From: Conidiobolus incongruus B7586
Taxonomy: Eukaryota; Entomophthoromycota; Entomophthoromycetes; Entomophthorales; Conidiobolaceae
DNA length: 31,255 bases
NCBI GenBank assembly: GCA_000697335.1
Contig: JNEM01015492.1
Span: forward strand, 1-31,255
Direction: 5' to 3'
Position numbers and translations under genes: made by a program. Positions 1 through 11,020 of the stretch are shown one piece after another (within the stretch, counting starts at the first letter, position 1; every line of letters begins with the position of its first letter). Under the pieces are notes generated by a model. It was not told the origin of the DNA and did no database searches. It saw only the letters and a list, made by a program, of their open reading frames with translations.

Positions 1-600
1 TATATATTTTTTAATTATCTAAATAATTTTAATTAAGTTATAATTTAATAAATATATTAAATATAATTACTATTTAATTTTTATTAATTAAATTTTTTTA
101 ATATTTTTATTTTATGAATATTATATAAATTATTTAAAATAACAGCTATCTTTATATTATAATAAAAATATTAATTATGAATTATATTATTTAAAATATA
201 AATTAAAGTTTATTATTAGTTAATTTAGTTTTAAAAATTAAACAATAAATTATATATTATTTTATTTAATTCTAATAATTAATATATATCTATTAATAAA
301 ATTTTATAAAAAGGTTGATTTTAACTTAATTTAATATTTTATTTGATATTTTTTTAAAAAAAACTTATATAAAGGAGTATATGGTTAATTGGTTATAATG
401 ATTTATTATAAGAAAATTTGCTTTTATTTATATTTTATTAAGTTTTATCTAGTCATAGCTATTTTAATTTTTTCACCTTTTTTTAAATTATAAAGAAATT
501 ATTTATATTGTAATTGATTAATTTAAGTTTAGGCTTTAATATATATAGTATAATTATATTAATATTAAATTACTTAAATAATATTTTAACAGGAATAAAA
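1..600 (-). mobile_element. Decayed Tc1/mariner-type transposon copy, cut by window edge
   Basis: This extremely AT-rich stretch is related on its minus strand to the better element at about 9.37-10.3 kb. The reverse complement of 204-240 and the segment 9831-9867 agree at 33 of 37 positions without a gap. Both encode an FKxKLxNNKL-like peptide in the part of a Tc1 transposase just before the second catalytic Asp. Upstream, an IKA-stop peptide near 540 resembles the LTKA of the other copy, and a KLKSTFL peptide matches KVKLTFF there. Stops are frequent and no working frame remains. The transposase C-terminus would run off the window at position 1. No terminal inverted repeat could be picked out in such AT-rich sequence, so the upper boundary near 600, where composition changes, is approximate. 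Confidence 0.5.
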
Positions 601-1039
601 ATATATTAGTAAAAATTAATCTTCTAGATTTGAATAAATTTTACATAGTATCCATTTTAGCTTTGAAATAGAAAATCTAATGATAAATGGTAGTTTTAAA
701 TAAAATCTTATCTTAATAAACTGTTTGTGAATCTTAAATAATTTTAGAGGATTTATAGTTAAGTTATAGTGATACTAAATTAAAAAACTTTTGGAAATCA
801 CTATCTAGTTTAAGCATAATTAAATTTAAATTTTTATTATAAATATTTTAATTAAAACAATTATAAACTATATAGGCTCAAAATCATTAATTCTCTTTTA
901 TATTTTATTTATAATTAATTTTTCAGAACTAGCAATATGTTTGAAAAATCAGAAATTAAAAAATTTTCCATTTCTTTCTTTCTCAACTAGTATATATAAT
1001 TTAAATATGATTTAATAATATTTACAAAGTTTTAAGATT
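601..1039. other. AT-rich spacer before the Argonaute relic
   Basis: I see no readable coding frame, RNA gene or repeat here. The missing extreme N-terminus and promoter of the Argonaute relic would have lain in this stretch, but nothing is recognisable. Confidence 0.4.
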
Positions 1040-3150
1040 ATTTTCAGTCAACCAGGAAAAAATTTTGTGAACTTTACAATATTACTTTGATAAGAGTGAG
1101 TGTTATTGATTTTGATGAGCTTTGTTTCAATACTGTAAATAACTCTAAATTGAGAAATACATCTATGACTGTAATAACAACTTTGATATTATAATTGGAT
1201 ACATACCCACATTTCTTAATACAGCAGTTGGGGGGAGGATCAGTTTTCGTTCCTAACGAAGTATAAAAGATTGCAAATGGAACAGAGTAATGGATGGAGT
1301 GTTATTAAGTCCTTCAAGCCACATAACAAAGGGTATTTATCAATGTTGATACTACTGCCACAGCCTTGAATCAAAGTAACAAATTTATTGATGATGTTAT
1401 GAGTACAGCTGGAATACGAACTTTTGACGATTTATATAGAATTAGTACCCGAGTTTTGGATAAACTTAAGACTTTTTCGAAATAATCCAAAATTCAGATT
1501 CTCGTAGAGATACTAATTTCAAAAAAAAGTACATGATAAAAGATTTTTCTGATACTGCAGCCATTAAAATAACTTTCGAACCGAAAAGTGGAGAAAAGAC
1601 TGATGTAGAGCGCTATTTTAGAAGTAAATATAACATGAAGCCTGATTTCGCTTTTATTCCTTATTTATTGTAAGGTACAAATTAACTTGCGCATGGAAGT
1701 ATGTGAAGTGTTCGAGGCCAAAGGTTTCCAAAAAAACTAAACCAACTGTAAATTGCAGACATAAGTTTACATGCCTCAAACCTACTGACCATTTGAATAG
1801 AGTTACCAGTGCTGCATCGGTTTTGAAGTATAACAAGAGTGGATATTGGGCATTCATTGTAATAAAAATTAAGACCGATATACCTGACATCTCTACAACT
1901 GTATCCCCATCTCCATCACTGTTGTATAAATCAAAAAGTGATAATGAAAGAAAAACGGTCCTTATATATAGATCGTGGAAGCTAAATGAGCATCTCCTAC
2001 AGCAAACTATTCTAATCAAATCTTTAAATACTTTTCTTTGCGTGTCGCCGGAAAATAGATGAAAATAGGGTTAGAGATTTTACTGAAATATTTAGTATTT
2101 GTCATCGTATGGAAATGAGATATAATATATACGAATCAACTATTCATACCCTTAATCCACAAGTTGAAGTAAATACTGAAGCTAAAGTGGTGTGTAGAAA
2201 GGTTAGAACCACCTTTGGACATAGTTACAAGTTAATATACTTGATTTTACTCAATGGCCGAACTTTAGAATTCCATTAAATATACTCTGAAAAAACTTTA
2301 AGCATACTAATACAATGTATGTGATCAAGGATCTTAATGAAGGACCCCAATAGTCAATACTTTAATAATATATGCCTTAAGATCAACATTGAAACTGGAG
2401 AAGCTAATATCAAGTTATCTCTTAGATAAATTGTACTAGTTCCAGAAATCTCTACTATGGTGCTACCAGCCGATTTGCAATTATCTGTTAAAAGTGAACA
2501 TACCTGACAAGCAATTGCAAAATTGGTAACTTCTTTCAATTATACTGCAACTCAATAGTCAATTTATATAGATTATTAATCAACGGATGACCTAATGATG
2601 AAAAACTTTGTAAATTTTGCTTTAAAAAGCTTTGGACAATTATTGCCAAGGTAGCAAATATAAACCAGTCAGAATTTTTATGTGTCATGATGGAGTATCC
2701 GATGATCTTTTGAATCAAACTTTAGAATATGAAACTGCTCAAATTAAGAAAGCATTTAGGGAAGTTTATGATGAAAAGAAGAGATAAGGAAACCTCCATC
2801 GTGGTTCAAAAGCATCATTTTCGATTCTTCCTAATCTATTGCAAAGCCACCGATTCATCAAACAATTGTTTCTAGATACTATCATTCAATTTGATATTAC
2901 CGAATTAGGTAGAAAAGACTTCTTTTCAAAATCTCATCTGGGTATTCAAGGTGCTCCCTACTCGACTCATTATAATGCTTGAAGATGAAAGCAACTTTTA
3001 ATTGGGATAAGCCAAAAAATTAATATATTACTCATGTTATGCTTAGGCTCGCATTACTTGTTCTGTTAACTTGGTTTCAACAATATATGTAAATATTACG
3101 TCTACTCGACAAAACTCTATAAACAATATGTTAATCATAGCTTCAATTAT
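1040..3150 (+). pseudogene. Argonaute (AGO/PIWI family) pseudogene
   Basis: All Argonaute domains can be read in order on the plus strand, but in several frames. N domain and start of linker 1 lie at about 1099-1245 (LDTYPHFL, then LGGG). Linker 1 is at 1342-1480 (NVDTTATALNQSNKFIDDVM, the usual NVDVSATAF block). PAZ is at 1519-1730 (KDFSDTAAIK, VERYFRSKYNMKPDF, then LRMEVCEVFE for the family's LPMEVCEI). Linker 2 is at 1730-1990 (FTCLKPTDHLNRV). MID is at 2060-2400 (YKLIYLIL, SQYFNNICLKINIETG). PIWI is at 2440-3150 (STMVLPADLQL, CHDGVSDDLLNQTLEYE, HLGIQGAPYSTHY). The YRDGVSE and GIQGTSRPTHY signatures of the family are still clear. Frame changes between and inside domains, plus several in-frame stops, rule out one protein, and the changes are not explained by 50-60 nt introns. 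An intact gene would be the small-RNA-guided slicer of RNAi. It converges on CYP51. Confidence 0.85.
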
Positions 3151-3752
3151 GTAAATCATAAAAAAGACAAAATCTCTTCACTTGAAAGTACTCATTATTA
3201 TAATTTTTATAATAAAATTCTTTTTATATTATCAAATTATAAATTGAATAAAATTTAAATTATATTTAAATAAATTTTTTGATAATTAAATATGTTCATT
3301 TTAAATAATTTATGAATTATTAATTAAATATAAATTTATGTTACTCTAAATTTAATGAATATAGAGTTTGAAGTATTTTGAAATAAGTATTAATCAAGTA
3401 TTTTATCAATTAAAAACTTGAAATTTTATTACAATTGCCAAGTTTATTAAAATATTAAATTTAAGTTATTTTCAATTACCAAATTAAAAATTTTAACAAA
3501 ATTTATCGAGTTAATGTATACAATATCAATAATTATATTAGTTTATGCATCTCAATATCAGAAAAAATTACAATTATGAACCAGTCATACACTAAAGTTA
3601 ACACAAAAATAATACAAAAATTAGCTTTAAGTATAATAGAATATTTTTCCAAATTACTTAAGTGTAGTGCCAAAAGTGTATAAATCAATATAATTAGCAT
3701 TAAATAAATAATTTTTAGAAATATTTTATTGAATTATGTATGTACGTATAAA
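3151..3752. other. AT-rich spacer with CYP51 3' end signals
   Basis: This lies between the convergent Argonaute relic and CYP51. I see no coding frame. On the minus strand AATAAA (3725-3730) lies about 23 nt past the CYP51 stop, preceded by TACATACATA, which resembles fungal cleavage/polyadenylation elements. Confidence 0.4.
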
Positions 3753-5334
3753 TTAGTTTCTGGGTTCGTATTCAATCAAGCTGGGATCGAGAGGAGAACA
3801 GATTAAAGTGGCGAAATTGACATTGGGGAAACCGTGCTTTTCGTTCAACTGGAGACGATAGTTACGGATGATGAGAGAAATAATGGTGGAGACTTGCATA
3901 TAAGCAAATTGTTCTCCAATACATCTGTGACGACCGGCACCGAAGGGGAGGTAGGATGAGCGAGCGGATGAGGAGTTCATGGTAGCCCAACCGTAGTCTT
4001 CAACAACATCATCGCTGGTCGTCTTGTTGGTACCGGCGGCGACAGCGGGATCGAGCCATCTCTTGGGGAGGTAGCTTTCAGCGTTGGGGAAACACTTTTC
4101 GTCCAATTGGGTGATAATAGGAGCACTCATGACATAGTAACCTTTGGGAATGACGTATGGAGTGTTGGGGATTTCGCAGTTTTGCTTGACATATCTCATA
4201 ATGTTAATGATAGGAGGTCTCAATCTCAAAGCTTCCTTGATACAGGATTCCAAGAGAGTACACTTCTTGAGACCTTCAAGGGTCAAGTCACCGAGATCAT
4301 TACCGAAAACTTCCTTTTGTTCCTTGTATAATTCTTCTTGAATTTCGGGGTGTTGGGCGAGGAATAATAAGGTCCAGGAGCTAGTGGTAGATGAGGTGTG
4401 TTGTCCAGCCATCAACAAAGCAATCATCATGTGGGCAACTTGGCGATCAGTCATCATAGTACCATCCTTGTAGCTGTTGCGCATCAAAGCATCGACGACA
4501 TCGTTATTTTCTTTACCGCTCTTTCTTCTTTCTTGAACAATTCCATAGAACAAGTCGCTCATCTTCTTGTGAGCAATGTCACGACGGTAGTAAGAAGGTA
4601 AGGGTAACCATTCAAACATAAATTGAAGAGGGGTGAAGCCACCATCTAAATCATGATAAATATCGGCAACACTGTCATCTAATTGAGCGCGAATTTCGTG
4701 GCCTAAGAGACATCCAGAAGCAGTTTTGATAATCAATTTAGCCATATCTTGCAAAATACTGATGGATCCCTTAGAACCCCATTGTTTCAAATGTTCGGTG
4801 GTTTCCTTTTGGATGAGATCGACATAGAGAGTGAGGAGTTCGGTAGTCATGCCATTCTTGCCAATTTTCTTTTGTTCCATCAAGATGGGGTTGGGGACAT
4901 CGTAGACGACACCTTTGCCGAAAACAGGGGTAGTGAGAGAGTGATAAGCTTCTTCAGCTGAGAAATGAGTGTGTTTTCCGTTCAAAATTGTGTGATTACC
5001 GTCGACACCTAGGCAGAAAGTGACTCTTCTTCCGAACATGACCATAGTGAAATTATCACCGTAAATGGCGCGATATTTTTGCATGAATTTAATAGGATTC
5101 ATACCGTAGGTGATCATGGAACCAATGAAGGGGAAATAATAGGGAACAACAGGGGGAAGAGAAGGATCTTTGGGTCCATACTAAAATTATCAATTCAGTC
5201 AGTTGTCATCTTGACAGATTACTACATTAACTTACTTCTCTATAATAATAAGAGACTACCAAAGATACAACGATTAAACTGAAGATGGTTAGCCAAGTGG
5301 AACCAGATATCGTTTCTAACAAACTCGTAATCAT
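3753..5334 (-). CDS. CYP51: Sterol 14-alpha-demethylase (CYP51), one intron
   Basis: This ER-anchored P450 removes the 14-alpha-methyl of lanosterol/eburicol in ergosterol synthesis and is the azole target. Exon 1 (5334-5236) encodes 33 residues with a hydrophobic anchor at about 14-31. A 55-nt intron (5235-5181; GTAAGT donor, CTGACT branch-like motif, TTTTAG acceptor) leads into exon 2 (5180-3753). The joined protein is 508 aa, normal for fungal CYP51. Visible motifs are VFGKGVVYDVPN (substrate entry), AGQHTSS of the I helix at about 291-297, the ExxR pair E349/R352, and the heme loop PFGAGRHRCIG with Cys453. The residue aligned with Candida albicans Tyr132 is Tyr126, not the Phe reported for Mucorales F5-type CYP51. 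The start is chosen because it supplies the membrane anchor and joins in frame. The gene is intact, with a higher G+C than its surroundings. Confidence 0.95.
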
Positions 5335-5507
5335 ATTGAATACAAAGTATTGAATATTTATTCAATCGCAAAAATCAATTAATATACAATAGATAATTAA
5401 TTAATGATTATTTTAATATGAACTGAATTCAATATATTTTTTAATTTAGAATTGTAATTGATATTTAGTTGAATAGAGTTAATATTAAAACTATGAGAAG
5501 CTTAGTG

Positions 5508-5515
5508 CTTTTATA
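5508..5515 (-). promoter_or_regulatory. TATA-like box upstream of CYP51
   Basis: On the minus strand this reads AAGTATAAAAGC, about 175 nt before the CYP51 start. The GH3 gene has the same AGTATAAAA core at 24339-24346. In AT-rich DNA a TATA match alone is weak. The shared flanking bases are what make it worth noting. Confidence 0.35.
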
Positions 5516-5585
5516 CTTTTTAATTTCGTAAATTGAATCTCCATTATTTTTGTAATTTTATATAAAAAATACATATCCTGATATC

Positions 5586-5592
5586 CCAATCA
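5586..5592 (+). promoter_or_regulatory. CCAATCA motif upstream of CYP51
   Basis: A CCAATCA sequence on the plus strand, paired with an inverted copy at 5630-5636. CCAAT boxes bind the HAP/CBC complex, which regulates ergosterol genes in several fungi. Binding here is inference. Confidence 0.25.
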
Positions 5593-5629
5593 TTGTAATT
5601 AATATATCAAATTATTTAATATGATTCGC

Positions 5630-5636
5630 TGATTGG
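5630..5636 (-). promoter_or_regulatory. Inverted CCAATCA motif upstream of CYP51
   Basis: Reads CCCCCAATCAGC on the minus strand, the same strand as CYP51 and about 300 nt before its start codon. G/C-containing words are scarce in this spacer, so two CCAATCA copies 38 nt apart are more notable than usual. Confidence 0.3.
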
Positions 5637-7590
5637 GGGAATTTCTGAGTCAAATTCAATTTGAAGAATATCCGGGCACCTTCCCAATTTGTAGTATAAT
5701 TCAAACCAAGTTTCATAACCACATTTATTGACCAAATTTGAAAGATTAGAGAATGATGGGTAATCTTATCACCTATTTTATATAAATCTAATCTATACTT
5801 TGATTTTTTTGTTTTCTGCCTGAAGTTTTCATTTTTCCTGTTTATTTTTGAATTTAAATGGAATATTGGATGTTAAGGTAATTGATCATAAATCTATATT
5901 GATAATTATTAAGATTTATATTCTAAACTATATTGATCAAATATATTTCCATCAAATTTTAAATAAAATTGCTTCTGATACTTAATAGTAATAATTGTTC
6001 ATTTTATCTTCAACGAATAACAAATATATCGTTATTAACATATATTTTTGAATATCCACTTTAATATGCATACACTAGCAAATAGTTTAATTGTTTTTTG
6101 ATGATTTTTTGTTTAATGCTAACACTATCATTATTCGAATTTTTTTTAAAATTTTGGTTCAAAATTTGCATCACAATATATTAATTTTTATAAAATATTA
6201 TTTGCCGTTATTATATTATTCGGTTATATTATTCAGCTGATTCCATTTTATTGATCCTTAGTATCTGATTATTTCAATAAAATATTTTACCAAGTATATT
6301 TTATTGATTTTCTCAAAACTTTGAATTAAATAAATTAAGGATAATATGAGCGTATATAATGACTGTAGAATAATCTATATTATATAACTATTATTAATTC
6401 ATTAATATCTTTGGATATCTTATATATTTAAACTTTGTAAATAATATATTTCAAAATGATATTAATTAAATCTTATAAATATAAATCTCAAAAATTTTAT
6501 TCAAAATTTTAACTGTTAGTCGAACAAACCTAAATTTAATTAATAAATTACTAGTTATACTATCATAATATTATTCTTTATTATAAGAACAAAATTGACA
6601 ATTTTCTAACCCAAAAGCAGCATATTATAATTAAAATAGCTTTAAAATGTACTCAACTCAAAGATTTTCCTAATTATATTAAATTCACCAAATCCTGAAT
6701 GTGAAATTAAAATCATAGTCATCAGTATATTTATTTGTTAATTTATAAAGTCTACAAACTTTAAAATCATCAAATTATAAAAAAATAAATCGAATATTTA
6801 TTGAGTTTTTTGCAAAAGATAGAATTTATATTAGGTTAAAAACATGAAAAACTCATAGAATGAAAAGAATTTGAATGTATAGATTCATATATTCTAATGC
6901 CAATAGAATTTTAAAATATTCATATGACATAAGAATATTATCAATAAAATATTGCTGTCAATTTAAATAAAGATGACTTGAATAGCTTGTAATAAGAAAA
7001 ACTTTAATAATTCAATATATATATATATATATTGGAAAATTATTTTAAACATATTAATTCATGGAATTCCAATTTAAACAATAAAAAAATATATTGATTT
7101 AATATATTCTAAATCAGATTTACTATTCATTTTGATTTATATAATAAATAAATTTGGGTATCATTTTTATAATTGGATTATATACATGCCTTATATTGGT
7201 TGCTTAGTGTATATTTGTATAAGTTTATTAATATAATATAGATTATCAACTAATCAATTTTTCCAAAATCAATATTATTTTAAATTGAATTCCTAAGATT
7301 ATAAATTTCTTTCTAACATAAAGTAGTTTTAATTATTCACAAAATTCTGCTTAATGAGATCGAAAATAAAATATATGATTTACTTATGTGAAAGAGTATT
7401 TTTATATTATATTAATTCAAGATTTTATGAGTTCATATTATAAATTCAGATCATGATCACTCCATCTTATTAACATCTTTTTCTCAATTTGTTTAATATA
7501 TTTTGAACAATTTCAAACCCTAATATTTTGTCAATCAATTAAATGAGATATGTAATATTTATATATTATAATACAAATAGCATAATTTAA
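5637..7590. other. AT-rich gene desert
   Basis: About 2 kb without a readable frame on either strand and with no tRNA-like fold. It holds short homopolymer runs and one TA microsatellite. Confidence 0.4.
7015..7032. repeat. (AT)9 microsatellite
   Basis: An uninterrupted AT dinucleotide run within spacer DNA. Confidence 0.9.
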
Positions 7591-7599
7591 TTAATTTAG

Positions 7600-8102
7600 G
7601 TATGAATTTAACTAAAGAAGATTATTATAATAGTACTAAATTATATTATCCTAATTATTTATTATTAAAAAAAATAAAATGGGTATAAAACAAGATAGAT
7701 AATTTTGTGATATAATACTTCTATATTTATATATTGTTGAAGTTCAATTATTATGGATTGATGGTAAATTATATCTTGATTATTTTTTTATTTTTATTAA
7801 AAATAAGCAAAAAAGTTTATAAAGTAATATTATTTGGATTATACAATATTAAATTATATCCAAATATATATAGTAAAGGGAAAAAAATTATTTCTATAGG
7901 AGATCAGTTAAAACAATTTTTTATTATTGGTATGTTTAATCATGATTTTATATTATTGATATATGAATATATAGTAAATATCATTATTATTCAATTAATT
8001 TTAAAATTTCATATATCAGAATTATTAGATATTTTTCAACTTGCCATTCTAATTTCGTACTTAGCCCGATGTCTTAGTTACAAATATTGTATATTGGACT
8101 GA
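7600..8102 (+). other. Unidentified AT-rich open frame
   Basis: A 122-codon frame opens at 7734 and closes at 8102. It is hydrophobic at first (NYILIIFLFLL), then reads SIGDQLKQFFIIGMFNHD and ends in ISYLARCLSYKYC. Just upstream, after a TTTAG that could be a splice acceptor, another frame reads GMNLTKEDYYNSTKLYYPNY. The mixture of His, Asp, Gln, Cys and Arg codons is richer than random AT-only DNA would give, so this may be the worn remainder of a coding sequence. I recognise no family. Codon use is far more AT-biased than in the real genes nearby. There is no clear promoter or polyadenylation context. Chance ORF and decayed gene are both possible. Confidence 0.2.
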
Positions 8103-8760
8103 AATCATAGTTAGATAATTCTATATTTATTAATCTCTAATAAAGATATCAAGATTCTTTCTTATTATTGTCTATTATGTATATTTACTTATTATCCACT
8201 ATATTATTAGAAGTAATCCAACTTGATAGGACATTATACTGTAAATTATTCATAAATTGAATGTGTATAAAAATTTATAAAATTTTTACAAAAGTGTTAA
8301 ATTCAATTTATTCATCCAAATTTGTAGATTAACTTTTTTAGTATAATAATCTTAATAATTTATAACACTTTAAAAATATATTATTACCCAATGAAATATG
8401 TGATATTGAAATTAATCAAATATCTATTATTATTTTTGTAAACAAAATTAAATAGACAAAAAATTTTTTGTTTTTTTTTTCAATAAAATTATTAGTTAAC
8501 TTTGATCCTATAAATTATTTCAAATTCAATATTAATTTTAAAAATATTTGCTATAAATTTGTATTGTTCAAAATATCATGCACGTTTAGAATATATGACT
8601 TAAAATCATCATGACATTTTACTACATTTGTAATTCTATGTAAATTAAAAATTTTACGATCAAACCTAATATTATATGATTACAATTCATTAAATCATAA
8701 TCTTATTTATATTAAATATATAAATAAAAATTTCATTTAATTAAATTTGAGTCAATTAAT
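8103..8760. other. AT-rich spacer
   Basis: No coding frame, RNA gene or repeat array is seen. Confidence 0.4.
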
Positions 8761-8765
8761 AAAAG

Positions 8766-8994
8766 TTTAAACATCAATTTTTTTCTTTAAGAGAGGTAAG
8801 AGTGTATCAGGAATAATATGAACTAAATAATAGTGAATAGAAAGTTAATTTATTTTAACAGCTGTATTCTCAATACTAGCAATTTTGGTACTATAATCTT
8901 CTAAAGAATTAGATGATATTTTGTTAGCAAATTGCAAACAGATTAATTTATCATGCCTCTAACTGAATTTTTCTAACTTTTTGATACAATCCAT
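8766..8994 (-). mobile_element. Possible Ty1/copia-type gag fossil
   Basis: The minus strand encodes a short broken peptide with the look of a copia-type gag (UBN2-like) segment: LEDYSTKIASIENTAVKIN followed by LSIHYYLVHIIPDTLLPLL. This fits the family pattern in which a 'sL.eY..ki..i...l' helix is followed by a '..iL..LP..y..l' helix. It is broken by a small number of interruptions, and no neighbouring protease, integrase, reverse transcriptase or long terminal repeat was found. It appears to be an isolated, old fragment. The assignment rests on pattern resemblance only. Confidence 0.3.
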
Positions 8995-9348
8995 TAAAAT
9001 GTAAGTTATACTCATTAAAGGGGAAATATTATTAGATATTACATATATTAACATTCATAAAGTAATTTAAATTAAAAACAAATTATGTTAAACTATATTA
9101 GCATTGAGAAATACTAAACAATATTACTCTAGATAAATTCATTTCTACTCTAAGCTTGAGGAATTGGTAAATCATACTTATAGCTTACTTATGCTAACTA
9201 TTCAATTTAAACAATTCCAGCTCAAAAATATTTTTATTATCTTAAATTTAAAATAATGGGAAATTTTTTAATTTTTGCTTTTTCAAACATATTATTAGTT
9301 TGAAATAAATAAATATATACAAAGTTAATAGGAAATTATATATTTTTA

Positions 9349-9369
9349 ATATATATATATATATATATT
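9349..9369. repeat. (AT)10 microsatellite at the edge of the Tc1-type element
   Basis: An AT run ending at about the left edge of the transposon relic. Tc1/mariner elements insert at TA, so a TA-rich target, or post-insertion expansion of the flank, would fit. Confidence 0.8.
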
Positions 9370-10300
9370 AGTTTTTTTGATTAAAAAATTAACTTTAATT
9401 ATTATTTTTTTAATTGTTAATAAAGTAAAAAATTATATTAAAAAGTACTTTTTTATTTTAGTTGAAGAATTATTTAAGTACTTTAATATTAGTTTTATAA
9501 GTATTTTATATATATTAAAGTTTAAACTTAAATTAATAAATAAAAATATAAAATATATAGCTTATAATTTAACTAAAGCTTAAAAAAAGTTAAAGTAGTT
9601 TTTGTTAAATAAAACTTACTATAATATTATTAGAAGCTTAAACTTTTATAACAAATAATTATAATTAATGAATCTTAAATCTTTATATATAATCCTTTAT
9701 TAAAACACAAATTAAAATATTAAATAAAGTTAAATTAACTTTTTTTTATAATTTTTTTTAAATAAACATTTTATTAATAAATAAATGTTAATTATTATTA
9801 TAAATTATAATAGTATATACTATTCTTATTTAATTTTTAAAGGAAAATTAATTAATAATAAACTTTATATTGTTTTTTTAAATAAAAGTATTTTTAATTA
9901 GTGTTTTTAATATAATTTAAGAAAACTTATTATTTTATATGATAATTATAAAATACTTAAATTTAAAGCTATAAAAAACTTTCTAATTATTTTTAATTAG
10001 AAAAAACTATTACATCTAGTATATTCTTTAGATTATAACTTATATAATTATAATTACTTTAGGTAATTAAAAAACTAGCTTATAAGAAAAAAAATTTTTA
10101 TAAGAAAATTTAATTAGTTTGTAAAACATTAAATTTTAATCTTTAATAAAAAGAACTATTTTTTAAGTGTTAGATTTTTGTTAAAAGTATAGCAAAAAGT
10201 TATTAATAATAAAACAAACTATTAAATTTATATTATATATTTATTTTTATATATTATATATTAAAATATTTATTTATTTATTTTTAATTGCAAAAAATTC
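9370..10300 (+). mobile_element. Decayed Tc1/mariner-type (DD34) DNA transposon
   Basis: The plus strand carries a transposase relic readable in a single frame from 9377 to about 10140. An N-terminal helix-turn-helix region runs to the LTKA peptide at 9572-9583. The middle segment FKGKLINNKL starts at 9836. DNYKILKFKAIKNFL, for the family's DNAxIHKSKxVKxFL, starts at 9941. YSLDYNLYNYNYF, for YSPDLNPIExxWF, starts near 10022. From the Asp at 9941 to the residue at the third catalytic position (now Asn) there are 34 residues, the Tc1 spacing. About ten stops interrupt it, yet the recognised blocks need no frame change. This pattern fits substitutions, largely C:G to T:A, rather than indels. Terminal inverted repeats could not be resolved. 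Its length, just under 1 kb, is compatible with a Tc1 element. A related copy lies at 1-600 on the other strand. Confidence 0.7.
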
Positions 10301-11020
10301 CTATTATTAAAAATGCAGAGTAATACCAAATCTATTATAATTGTCTTAAGTTTTAAAATGAATTTTTGTAATAATCTTGGCAATGAAATTTAGTCTTTAT
10401 AATATAGAAACCAAGTTTCACTGTATACAAAAAGAATTTCAATCCCTTGATAATTATATTGATAAATGAATCTTAATGGGTTGATCAACAAATCAAGGCA
10501 TATATCCAGTAATGATTGATTAATTTTTATTCTAATTTTAACACGGTTTCAATATTTTGGCGAATTTCTATTATATAAAAGTTCTATTATGTGATGATAT
10601 TTTGATAAAAATATTGATATTTGATCAAATAATGACAAAAATGTACAATGATTGTTGAAAAAAGAATGATTAATGAATTATTTAATCAGTGGTATCAATT
10701 ATAAATTCAGAAATATCAAAATTGGTAATTAGATATGATTTTGAAGGTTCTGCGAGCTTGAATCATTCAGTTAATTAAGTTATACAATATCTCATTCTGA
10801 TTAAAAGGCTATGGACATATTGCGGAAGTTAATACCTATTTCAAATTCTAACAGTACCTTAATAATTCAAATTAACATAAAATATTAAACTAAGACCACA
10901 TTTAAAATATATTATTAAAGACAGTATCAATATTTTAGATCTAAAACCAAAATCGAAACAATCATTCAATAACAATTGTCTAGATCAATTAAAGTAAGAA
11001 AAAATTTGATATACTTAAAA
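10301..11020. other. Spacer downstream of Hikeshi
   Basis: Composition is less extreme than in the transposon relic. No coding frame or RNA gene is seen on either strand. Confidence 0.4.

Noticed and set aside
1040-3150. Argonaute as an intact gene with many small introns
   Set aside because: Frames change inside conserved blocks, for example between GYLS and NVDTTATA, with no GT-AG segment of 50-60 nt at the join.
5341-11020. CRISPR-like or tandem repeat arrays in the gene deserts
   Set aside because: Only simple TA microsatellites and homopolymer runs were found; there are no regularly spaced repeats.
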